A stretch of DNA of 8,146 nucleotides from Planctomycetota bacterium (lineage in GTDB: Bacteria; Planctomycetota; SZUA-567). How positions within the stretch are numbered: position 1 is the stretch's first letter; the number at the start of each line of letters is the position of its first letter. The translations under genes and the position numbers were made by a program. The stretch lies in the NCBI GenBank assembly GCA_020860865.1, contig JAJBTL010000050.1:1-8146 (forward strand), in the 5' to 3' direction. Shown in pieces: positions 1 to 6,465 of the stretch. A model generated the notes under the pieces. The model made no database searches, had not been told where the DNA came from, and saw only the letters and a program-made list of their open reading frames with translations.

Positions 1-323
1 AGATCAAATCCGTCATCCTCGGCGTCTCTTACCTCTGCGACTACGAACCGGACGCCGCCGCCTGTGGCGCGGCGCTGGGCGGCGGCATCGCCGGCGGCGT
101 GTTCACCGGCGTCGACGATCCGGAGATCACTTTCATCCCGACCCAATCGGTGAATAACCCGCTCCCGACCGATGTCGGGAACCTGTCGGCCCGGTTTAAC
201 ATGCGGACGGCGGAGCGGCGGGAAAATTACGAGAAAGCGTTTTCGGTGTATGAGATGTTGTATCCGGCCCTGAAGGGCGCCATGCACAAACTGGCTGGCA
301 ATGCGAAGATGACAGCCAAGTAA
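1..323 (+). CDS. FGGY-family carbohydrate kinase, C-terminal fragment (5' end outside window)
   Basis: The reading frame is open from nt 3 to the TAA at 321-323 and gives 106 visible residues; the start lies left of the window. GTG 99 is an internal codon, because coding similarity continues upstream of it. FGGY kinases phosphorylate sugars such as xylulose, ribulose, glycerol or gluconate with ATP in the cytoplasm. The visible part aligns with the C-terminus of the complete kinase at 1452-2981: both have an EPDA/KPDA-x-A-x-GAAL segment, then GGIAGG, an acidic turn, and a Y-(D/E)-KA...YPALK...MH-(D/K)-L ending. This GAAL-containing segment belongs to the ATP-binding C-terminal actin-like domain of the family. 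The two kinases are therefore paralogues. The gene is followed by a hairpin terminator at 454-489. The substrate cannot be inferred because the sugar-binding N-terminal domain is missing. Confidence 0.88.
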   Translation, partial: IKSVILGVSYLCDYEPDAAACGAALGGGIAGGVFTGVDDPEITFIPTQSVNNPLPTDVGNLSARFNMRTAERRENYEKAFSVYEMLYPALKGAMHKLAGNAKMTAK

Positions 324-373
324 ATCGCGTCGGGCCGAACGGAGTGGCGGCGATTTCCGTTCGACTGATGCGG

Positions 374-390
374 GTTTTCCCGAGGAAAAC
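374..390. other. Short perfect inverted repeat (hairpin or weak terminator) after the first kinase
   Basis: GTTTTCC (374-380) and GGAAAAC (384-390) form a 7-bp perfect stem with a CGA loop. It lies 51 nt after the first kinase stop. The following bases (TTGTTC) are only mildly T-rich, so on its own it would be a weak terminator. It could also be an mRNA 3'-end stabilising hairpin or a protein site. The rest of the 324-546 intergenic region holds the strong terminator described separately, a weak 5-bp hairpin at 433-447, and no gene I can support. Confidence 0.3.
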
Positions 391-453
391 TTGTTCGCAC
401 TTCGGCGCGGTCGCGCCCCACTGTTATTGAAAAATGCAGTACGCATTCATCGC

Positions 454-489
454 ACGAGCCGGTCCCGCGAAGGACCGGCTCGTTTTTTT
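454..489 (+). terminator. Rho-independent terminator of the upstream kinase transcript
   Basis: CGAGCCGGTCC (455-465) pairs perfectly with GGACCGGCTCG (472-482) over an 11-bp, mostly G/C stem. The loop is CGCGAA (466-471), A454 can also pair with T483, and seven T residues follow (483-489). This is a textbook intrinsic terminator on the plus strand, 131 nt downstream of the kinase stop. The minus strand has no T-run on its exit side, so it should not terminate the opposing regulator transcript efficiently. Confidence 0.92.
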
Positions 490-546
490 ATGAAACGTCC
501 ATTATCAGGTCTCTTCAGTGCTGTCGGCCAAGCCCGACCGGTTGGC

Positions 547-1266
547 TTACTCGCCGGTGCCGTGTTCGCCGTAGTTGAGGATGGATATCTTCGCCTCTTC
601 CCGGCGCCAGAGCCAGAAATACTCGTCCACGGCGGTCCGTGTCGTGTCCGGTTCCCGGTTCTGGATTGCCTCGACAATGTACCGTCTCGCTTCGAGGTTC
701 CGGTCGAAGGCGCCGGAGACCAGTTGCATGACGCGGATCTTCCGGCGAAGGACTTCCCGGACGACATTGGCGATGCCTTCAAACAGGAGGACGATGACCG
801 GATTTCCGGACGAGCGGACGAGGAGGGAATGGAACTCGAACTGGAGCATGACCTGGCCGTCGAAGGAGTCGCCCGGCGGCTCCCGGTCCACCGCTTTCGC
901 GAGAAGGCGGATGTTTTCCGGGCTGGCCGACACCGCCGCCGAGGCCGCCGACTCCCGGACAATCATCTCCATGGCGCTCTGCATCTCTTCGACCCGGATG
1001 TACCCGAGCTTCAAGGCGATTTCGAAATACAACTGGATGACGGACGAACTCGCCATACTGAGGTAGGTGCCCCGGCCCTGCGTCCGGCTGATAAACCCAA
1101 GCGTCTCCAGAGTGGACAACCGCTCGCGGACGGTGGGGCGCTGGATATTCAGGTTGCTCGCGAGAATCCGCTCCGTCGGCAGCCGCACCTCGCCCTTTTC
1201 GTCGGGAGCAAGATTGAGAATGAGTTCAATAATCTTCCCAAGTATGTCGTCGTCGTAACCGGGCAT
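547..1266 (-). CDS. GntR-family (FadR subfamily, FCD domain) transcriptional regulator
   Basis: This is a DNA-binding regulator, 239 aa from ATG 1266. Residues 7-69 form the GntR winged helix: RLPTER at 28-33, then a RPTVRERLSTLETLG recognition region and the wing FISRTQGRGTYL. Residues about 90-220 look like an all-helical FCD effector domain (FEFHSLLV, SGNPV). In FCD proteins a D-x-x-F-H Asp and three His usually bind a metal that helps hold a small acid. Here only the His of FEFH (146) remains; the other positions read Gln142, Arg194 and Tyr216, so metal-free sensing is likely, as in fatty-acid FadR. The frame extends upstream to GTG 1320. I prefer ATG 1266 because it gives the usual family length, the 18 extra codons use codons rare in the neighbours (CCA, ACA, AGT, GTA), and the best promoter would start RNA close to 1320. 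No strong ribosome binding site precedes either start. It is divergent from the second kinase and probably controls it and itself. Confidence 0.9.
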   Translation of the reverse strand: MPGYDDDILGKIIELILNLAPDEKGEVRLPTERILASNLNIQRPTVRERLSTLETLGFISRTQGRGTYLSMASSSVIQLYFEIALKLGYIRVEEMQSAMEMIVRESAASAAVSASPENIRLLAKAVDREPPGDSFDGQVMLQFEFHSLLVRSSGNPVIVLLFEGIANVVREVLRRKIRVMQLVSGAFDRNLEARRYIVEAIQNREPDTTRTAVDEYFWLWRREEAKISILNYGEHGTGE

Positions 1267-1327
1267 AGAGGATGCTACACTTTCTGTCGGGATATTTTCT
1301 GGCGGCGGCGCGCCGGCCACTCACTGT

Positions 1328-1355
1328 ATTTTTGCCATACGCCACCCACTGTCAA
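1328..1355 (-). promoter_or_regulatory. Predicted sigma70 promoter for the GntR regulator
   Basis: On the minus strand there is a perfect -35 TTGACA (1355-1350), a 16-bp spacer, and an AT-rich -10 AAAAAT (1333-1328; 4 of 6 to TATAAT). RNA would start near 1321-1322. That gives a leader of about 55 nt for ATG 1266, but essentially no leader for GTG 1320, which supports the shorter protein. The -35 lies in the left arm of the inverted repeat 1351-1375. Confidence 0.6.
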
Positions 1356-1375
1356 GAGACTTGCCGCTTCTTGAC
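1351..1375. promoter_or_regulatory. Inverted repeat between divergent promoters, candidate operator
   Basis: GTCAAGA (1351-1357) and TCTTGAC (1369-1375) form a perfect 7-bp inverted repeat around an 11-bp spacer. The spacer contributes a further half-site, so CAAG-AGA-CTTG (1353-1363) is also palindromic. The arms contain the -35 boxes of the two divergent promoters, so part of the symmetry is explained by two TTGAC boxes facing each other; the extra TC on each arm is not. A GntR dimer bound here would cover both -35 boxes. That this regulator binds here is inference. Confidence 0.45.
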
Positions 1376-1399
1376 GATGCCGGCGAACGCCTTTATAGT
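1371..1399 (+). promoter_or_regulatory. Predicted sigma70 promoter for the second FGGY kinase
   Basis: TTGACG (1371-1376, 5 of 6) is followed by a 17-bp spacer and TATAGT (1394-1399, 5 of 6). Spacing is ideal. Transcription would start near 1406, giving a leader of about 45 nt before ATG 1452. The -35 box lies in the right arm of the inverted repeat 1351-1375, so a bound regulator should block or remodel RNA polymerase binding. Confidence 0.75.
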
Positions 1400-1441
1400 T
1401 AAATGATTCGGCACATATCCGGCAGGCGGTCGTGAAACCAT

Positions 1442-1447
1442 GGGGAG
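1442..1447 (+). promoter_or_regulatory. Ribosome binding site deciding the kinase start
   Basis: GGGGAG lies 4 nt before ATG 1452. The alternative in-frame ATG at 1440 has only a weak AGGCGG upstream and would place this purine run inside the gene. Starting at 1452 also gives MTKVLLGIDAGTSS, the usual FGGY-kinase N-terminus. Confidence 0.55.
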
Positions 1448-1451
1448 CGAT

Positions 1452-2981
1452 ATGACCAAGGTACTTCTCGGTATTGACGCGGGCACAAGTTCGTTGAAAG
1501 TGTGCGCCTTTTCCCTCGCGGGCGACGTCCTCGCCAAGGGACAGCGGCCCATTCAACTCATCACGCCGGAGCCGACCTGGGCGGAAATCGACGTCGAATC
1601 GTACTGGCGCCAGGTCATCGAGACGACCAGGGAAGTGCTGGACGGTTTCGACGAAGTGGCCGGCATCGGCGTCTCCGCCACCTGCCCGACAACCATTTTC
1701 CTCGACGGAAAATACCGGTCGCTCCGGCGCGGCATCCTTTACCTCGACCGCCGGAGCGACGTCCTCATCCGGTCCTTCGCGGACGATCACGGCGGCGGCG
1801 ACGCCCTCTTCGAACAGGTCGGGAACCGCCCCTTCAGTTCCACCTGCTGGCTCGGGAACCTGGCCTGGGTGCGGAAGCACGAGCCGGAAGTGTGGCGGAA
1901 AACGCGGCATGTCGGGCTTCTCAGTTCCTTTATTGTCCACCGCCTGACCGGGGCGTTCACCCTCGACTGGACGCAGGCGTCGTACTCGGGCGGATTCAAT
2001 ATCCACCAGCCTGAAAGCGGCTGGCTGCCGGAGATTTTGGCGAATTGGGACATCCAGGCGTCCATGCTGCCGAAGCTCGGCATTTCCCACCGGTCGGCGG
2101 GAAAACTGGGCACGGAGGCGGCGGAGGAACTGGGCATCAGGCCCGGCGCCGTCGTCGCCTACGGGTCGGCCGACACGGCGGCGGCGGCTTTCGCGGTCGG
2201 GCTTCGGCGGGACGGGGACGTTTTGGAGACGGCGGGGACGTCGGGCGTATTGACGTTCTGCCTTGAACGGCCCGAGTTCGACGACGCATTCATGAACCGC
2301 TGCCATATCGTGCCCGGCCGCTGGCTGGCCCACGGGGCCATGTCGACGCTGGGCGGCGCCTTCGCCTGGATGAAAAACAAGGTGTGGCCGGAGACGGTCA
2401 GCATTGCCGAACTGGAGCAGATGGCGGCGGAATCGCCGGCCGGCGCCAACGGCCTTATTTTCCTCCCGTACCTGGCCGGGGAACGGAGCCCGATATGGGA
2501 CCCGGACGCCAGCGGCGTGTGGGTCGGGCTGCGCCTCGACAGCACCCGCTCCGACATGATCCGGGCGGTCTTCGAAGGCGCCGCCTTCGGTCTCCGGCAA
2601 CTGCTGGAGCGGGCGAACAGGCACCTCAAGGTAAAGCCGCAGAACATCCTCAGCGTCGGCGGTGGTTCCCGGAGCCGTTTCTGGGCCAAAATTAAACAGG
2701 AGGTGACCGGCCTTACCTACCTGCTTTCGGAAAAGCCGGACGCCACCGCCTGGGGGGCGGCGCTTCTCGGCGGCATCGCCGGCGGCGAGTTCGACGGTCC
2801 GGAAGATCCGCGCCTCAACTACATCATCGCCAACCGGCCGGTGGCGATAACGAGCCGGTCGGAACGGGTGCGCCTCAGTGATATCGAGCGGAAACGCACC
2901 TACGACAAGGCCTACCGGGCCTACTGCAAGGTCTACCCGGCGCTCAAGACCGTCATGCACGATCTGGCGTCGGAGGAGTAA
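1452..2981 (+). CDS. FGGY-family carbohydrate kinase (xylulokinase-like), complete
   Basis: This is an ATP-dependent cytoplasmic sugar kinase of 509 aa, the normal family length. Both actin-like domains are present. The N-terminal phosphate-binding loop GIDAGTSS carries Asp9. The predicted catalytic base is Asp241 in YGSADTAAAAFAVG. The adenosine-binding region begins with ETAGTSGVL (259-267), followed by LPYLAGERSPIWDPDASG (338-355), the second FGGY signature GGGSRSRFW (403-411) and KPDATAWGAALLGG (428-441). Xylulokinases usually have GQMHG in the substrate pocket; here the equivalent stretch reads SATCPTTIFLD (75-85), so D-xylulose should not be assumed. It is paralogous to the kinase fragment at the left edge. 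It is divergent from the GntR gene, and its own promoter lies 53 bp upstream. I see no clear intrinsic terminator in the 94 bp before the convergent ATPase gene. Confidence 0.92.
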   Translation: MTKVLLGIDAGTSSLKVCAFSLAGDVLAKGQRPIQLITPEPTWAEIDVESYWRQVIETTREVLDGFDEVAGIGVSATCPTTIFLDGKYRSLRRGILYLDRRSDVLIRSFADDHGGGDALFEQVGNRPFSSTCWLGNLAWVRKHEPEVWRKTRHVGLLSSFIVHRLTGAFTLDWTQASYSGGFNIHQPESGWLPEILANWDIQASMLPKLGISHRSAGKLGTEAAEELGIRPGAVVAYGSADTAAAAFAVGLRRDGDVLETAGTSGVLTFCLERPEFDDAFMNRCHIVPGRWLAHGAMSTLGGAFAWMKNKVWPETVSIAELEQMAAESPAGANGLIFLPYLAGERSPIWDPDASGVWVGLRLDSTRSDMIRAVFEGAAFGLRQLLERANRHLKVKPQNILSVGGGSRSRFWAKIKQEVTGLTYLLSEKPDATAWGAALLGGIAGGEFDGPEDPRLNYIIANRPVAITSRSERVRLSDIERKRTYDKAYRAYCKVYPALKTVMHDLASEE

Positions 2982-3075
2982 GTACCCGGCTTACCATGGG
3001 ACGGTTGCGCTCTATCGCATCTCCGGTTGTTGCTCCCATTTCCCGGAAGCATGGATGCCATCCCGTTACCTCGTT

Positions 3076-6000
3076 CTACTTTCGTGACAACTCCAAAACC
3101 TCTTCGCCGGTCAGCGGCGACGACGGATGGTGCGACAGGCACAGTGGCGCCACTATCCGGATCGGTTCACTCCCCAATTCAATGGACTTCAGGAAGAAGT
3201 TGCCACGGTCGAGCCTGGCGACGCCCTTTCTCTCAAGGAGGGCCTCCGCCGCCTCGATGGTGGCGGGGGAGTTCTGCCTGCCGAAGAACTGCGTGTTACA
3301 GTTACTGATTATCTTCGTGTCCACGCTCTTCGGCTCCTGGGTGGCGAGGAGGAGGCCCATGCCGTATTTCCGCGCCTGGGCGGCGAAGCGGATGACCGAG
3401 TCCTTGCAGGGCGTCGATTTCTGGGACGGGATGAAGTCCTTCGCCTCGTCAATGACCAACAGGCCGCCAAGGCCTTCGACCGGGTTTTCCTTTATCCAGC
3501 CGAACAGCGTCATTGCCAACTGGTTGACAAAAACCTGTTGCGCTTCGCTGCTGCCGCCCAAGCCGGAGAGGTTGATGACGGATATTCGCGTCCGCCCGCC
3601 CGTGCCGGTGAGGAGGTCGGCGACGCTGGTCGGGGCGCCCTTGCCGCCGAGGAGAGGGTTCGTTATGAGGGCGCCTTTCAGGTGGGCGGACATGTCGCCG
3701 GCCATCTTTTCCGCCTTGTCGTGGATGTGGGCGCCGGAGTCCTCGGGGAGTTCCCGGAGGACGTCGACCAGCGTGTCCAGGTCGCCGCCGCCGTGACGGG
3801 CCATGTAGAACAGGGCGGCGCCGACGATGCCTTCCTTGGTGCTGTTCGAGCCGATTTTCAGGACATCCCGGAGGGCGCTTATACTCATACTGACCGCCGC
3901 CATCAGTTCGTCGTCGTCCGCGACGGCGGCGAGATCGGGGATTTGCCTGAGCCGGAGAGGGTTTCCGGTGTTTTTCCCCGGGGTCCAGATTTTCACTTCC
4001 ACCTGGTCGAAATAACGCGCCGCCTTTTCCCTGTCCTCGGCCAGCCAGGCGGAAGGCGCTTCCGGCCAGGGCGTGCCCATGCGGGCCAGATCGTTCGCGA
4101 CATCGATGACCACCGCCGGCGTGCCCCGGAGCGCCGCCTCCTCGACGAGGCGGCGGGTGAGAACGGTCTTTCCGGAACCGCTGCCGGCGAGAATGGCGAT
4201 GTGGCGCTTCAGTGTTTCCAGGGTCAGGGTGACTTCGTCGCCCGTGCCTCCGGCGAGGGCGCTCGTCGCCTTTCGCCCGACCGGGATTCTGTCCGAAGCG
4301 TTTCCGACGCTGCGGCCGGTCCGCATTGGTGCCGGGGCGACTGGGGTAATCGGGACTTCGGGGACGGCTTCCGTTTCTTCGACGTCCTTGTCGTTGCCGG
4401 TGTTTTCCCCGCCGACTTTTTGTCCGGCGGTCTTTTCTTTGCCGTCATTGACAGTGACGTCCTTTTCTTTGCCGTCCTTTTCTTTACCGTCCTCTATCAC
4501 GATCTCCGTTTTCACTTTGTTCCGATTCGCTTCTTGCGGAGACGGCGTCGGGGCCGGGGTCGCCGGAGTCGCCGGTGCGACGGCCTCGACCGGCGTTACG
4601 GCGGTGGCGGCGGGGTCGACGCCGAGGAGCCAGGCGCATTCGGGCTGGGCGAAGTCGATGGAACGGGTCGGTTTGGCGTGTTCGACCCAATCCATCCAGT
4701 CGTTGGGGAACTCGTTTTCAATGGCGACGAGGGCGGCGAGGCGGCGGATGTCGTCGTCCGACGGGTTGACCCAGATGCCGCCGGCCGAGTCGAACTGTTT
4801 CAACAGATCACTCGTCACCTTGCCGCCGGGGAAGGGGCCGAAGTGGACGAGGAGGAGCTTCCGGAAAGACAGGTTCCGGTCGATGCCGGATTGGGTCATG
4901 GCGGCTTTCAGGCGGTTCTGGAAGGCGCGGGCGTTCGGGTGGAGGAGGGCGCGGAGGCTGAGATGCCGGTCGCGGGTGGTGCCTTCCGTCGTTTCGAACC
5001 GCAGCTTGGCGTGGAGAAGGGGGAACTTCTTGTCCGCATAGTCGTCGTCCAGGAGGATGTCGGCGTCGGGCCTGGGCGGCTGTTCGAAACAGAAGGCGCG
5101 GGCGAAACAGGTCAGGGCCGGATGCCAGAAATCGTCCACCCGTTCCATATCCTTGAACTCGGCGGGATTGACCTTTTCCACCTCCTGGCGGTAGCGTTCG
5201 TCGATCCGGGCGATGCGTTTCTGGAGGGCGGGAACTTCGTCGACGAGCACTGTCTCGGGCTCGTTTTCCGACAACTGCGTTGCTTCGCGGACGACGCCCT
5301 CGGTGAGGCAGTTACTGATATGATTGTCGCAGCTTTGAAGGACGAGGCGCGGCGACAAGGTGGTCATTTCCCCGAGAACGGCGGGCGGGAACGGCCAGGT
5401 CGGATAGGGGGCGGTCGCTTTTTCCCGGTTGAACGCCTTGGCCATTCTCTGCGCGACCAGCGCTTCGATCTGCGCCTTTTCGTCCAACGGCGCCAGGCGA
5501 AGAGGGCGTTGGTACCGGTCGACGGCGGTTTTCAGGCCGAACTCCCGGAGGGAGGTCCAGGAGTCGTTCAGGCAGGAGACGACCACGAGGGTGCGACGGG
5601 TGATGTCCCGGAGAGTCATCAGGCCGTCGCAGAGGCCGACGATGATATGCCGCGCGGTCGACGCCTCGTCACTGGCGATGTCGATGCCGGGGTTGTAGTG
5701 CTGTTTGACAATGGCGTCGAGCTGGTCCAGGGCGAAGACGGAAAAGCCGTTGTCCAGGGACATGAGCCACGACAGGCCGGCAACGGCGTTTTTGGCGTCG
5801 CAGACCGGTTGTTTGAAACCGAACGGCTTTATCGCCTCCGCGTCCGGCTCCAGGCCCTGGAGCCACTGGCGGCCGCAGTCGGAGATGTCGATGTCTTCGG
5901 AGGTGAGCATGACCGCCGCCCGCAGGACGTCCTGGAACTCCTGGGTCTGGACGTCGTAGCGGCGGTAGAGGCCGTTCACGGCCTTCTTTATGGTGGCGGC

Positions 6001-6447
6001 GAGGTCGTCCCGGAACATGCCGGGGATGGTGTCGCCGTCGACGCCGGCGCGCGATTCCTTGGCTATTTTGTCGAGGAGGTACAGGGTCTGCGGCCTGCCG
6101 TCCGGTCCGGCGGTGCGGATGGACCGGACGAGATGGAGCAGGATGGTGTCCCAGAAATCCTTGACGCCGGACATGTCGGCAATGATGAAAAATCCGCCCC
6201 GTTCCAATGTCTCCCGGCGGAACGTGCCAAGGAGGTGCGTCTTCCCGGAACCGCCGGGACCGGTGACGACCCAGCCGAGGGGCGAGGCGCTGTCGTCCTG
6301 GCGGGACAGTTTCGTGAGCGTTTTGGCGAAGTCCTTCCGGACGTGCGGGTGGATGGCGGCGACGTCGGTGGGATCGTCGCTCCAGATTTTGTCGATATGT
6401 TTGGCCCAGTTGAAGTCGACCGCTTCGAGAACGTTCCGTAAATCCAT
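3076..6447 (-). CDS. Dual P-loop ATPase: N-terminal AAA/STAND-like module fused to a C-terminal HerA/DUF87-like translocase
   Basis: 1123 aa; likely the motor of the minus-strand operon, acting on DNA in the cytoplasm. Module 1 (about 1-330) has Walker A GPGGSGKT (63-70), Walker B VFALDQLD (237-244) and a sensor-like LVVVSCLND (287-295), as in AAA/STAND ATPases. Residues 330-610 are helical and charged; I recognise no domain. A Pro/Ala/Thr-rich then Lys/Glu/Asp-rich linker (about 611-707) contains three DGKEK units (653-672). Module 2 (about 720-1100) is HerA-like: Walker A GSGSGKT (755-761), Walker B LLVIDEA (996-1002), Thr-Gln at 1036-1037 (LLLATQEP), and ISNCNTQFFGR (1047-1057), where the Arg could be the trans-acting finger. 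HerA-type ATPases normally form hexameric rings that move double-stranded DNA and pair with a nuclease. ATG 6447 is preceded by GGGGGA at 8 nt and lies 18 nt after the winged-helix gene. Having both modules in one chain is unusual. No intrinsic terminator is visible after the TAG. Confidence 0.9.
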   Translation of the reverse strand: MDLRNVLEAVDFNWAKHIDKIWSDDPTDVAAIHPHVRKDFAKTLTKLSRQDDSASPLGWVVTGPGGSGKTHLLGTFRRETLERGGFFIIADMSGVKDFWDTILLHLVRSIRTAGPDGRPQTLYLLDKIAKESRAGVDGDTIPGMFRDDLAATIKKAVNGLYRRYDVQTQEFQDVLRAAVMLTSEDIDISDCGRQWLQGLEPDAEAIKPFGFKQPVCDAKNAVAGLSWLMSLDNGFSVFALDQLDAIVKQHYNPGIDIASDEASTARHIIVGLCDGLMTLRDITRRTLVVVSCLNDSWTSLREFGLKTAVDRYQRPLRLAPLDEKAQIEALVAQRMAKAFNREKATAPYPTWPFPPAVLGEMTTLSPRLVLQSCDNHISNCLTEGVVREATQLSENEPETVLVDEVPALQKRIARIDERYRQEVEKVNPAEFKDMERVDDFWHPALTCFARAFCFEQPPRPDADILLDDDYADKKFPLLHAKLRFETTEGTTRDRHLSLRALLHPNARAFQNRLKAAMTQSGIDRNLSFRKLLLVHFGPFPGGKVTSDLLKQFDSAGGIWVNPSDDDIRRLAALVAIENEFPNDWMDWVEHAKPTRSIDFAQPECAWLLGVDPAATAVTPVEAVAPATPATPAPTPSPQEANRNKVKTEIVIEDGKEKDGKEKDVTVNDGKEKTAGQKVGGENTGNDKDVEETEAVPEVPITPVAPAPMRTGRSVGNASDRIPVGRKATSALAGGTGDEVTLTLETLKRHIAILAGSGSGKTVLTRRLVEEAALRGTPAVVIDVANDLARMGTPWPEAPSAWLAEDREKAARYFDQVEVKIWTPGKNTGNPLRLRQIPDLAAVADDDELMAAVSMSISALRDVLKIGSNSTKEGIVGAALFYMARHGGGDLDTLVDVLRELPEDSGAHIHDKAEKMAGDMSAHLKGALITNPLLGGKGAPTSVADLLTGTGGRTRISVINLSGLGGSSEAQQVFVNQLAMTLFGWIKENPVEGLGGLLVIDEAKDFIPSQKSTPCKDSVIRFAAQARKYGMGLLLATQEPKSVDTKIISNCNTQFFGRQNSPATIEAAEALLERKGVARLDRGNFFLKSIELGSEPIRIVAPLCLSHHPSSPLTGEEVLELSRK
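4430..4488 (-). repeat. In-frame short tandem repeat encoding DGKEK units in the ATPase linker
   Basis: On the plus strand GTCCTTTTCTTTGCC (4459-4473) is followed directly by GTCCTTTTCTTTACC (4474-4488), a 15-bp tandem repeat with one mismatch. A related partial copy lies near 4430-4446. On the coding strand these give three Asp-Gly-Lys-Glu-Lys units (residues 653-657, 658-662, 668-672). The unit is a multiple of three, so copy-number change would keep the frame and only alter linker length. Confidence 0.8.
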
Positions 6448-6465
6448 TATGCGAATCCCCCGTGG

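Noticed and set aside
404..417. GGCGCG/CGCGCC inverted repeat after the first kinase
   Set aside because: Short, with a 2-nt loop, and common by chance in GC-rich DNA.
433..447. AATGC/GCATT hairpin with a T-run on the minus strand, as terminator for the regulator gene
   Set aside because: The stem is only 5 bp with two G/C pairs and lies about 100 nt past the stop; too weak to call.
1267..1320. N-terminal extension of the GntR regulator from GTG 1320
   Set aside because: Codon use is atypical, no ribosome binding site is seen, and the predicted promoter would start RNA at about this position. It remains possible as a leaderless start.
391..1374. 327-residue plus-strand frame opposite the GntR regulator
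   Set aside because: It begins inside the terminator region and spans the divergent promoters; the minus strand carries a clear GntR winged helix and FCD domain.
1275..2960. 561-residue open frame antisense to the complete FGGY kinase
   Set aside because: Pro/Arg/Gly/Val-rich composition with no domain pattern; it mirrors the kinase codons and also runs across the promoter region.
4324..4326. Possible internal start (Met708) giving a separate HerA-domain protein
   Set aside because: No Shine-Dalgarno sequence precedes it on the coding strand, so independent translation is not supported.
3127..6441. 1104-residue open frame on the plus strand, fully antisense to the dual ATPase gene
   Set aside because: The encoded protein is a Gly/Arg/Glu/Val/Phe-rich mixture with no motif, while the minus strand shows intact Walker motifs twice. 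Strong G/C third-position bias leaves the antisense frame free of stops.
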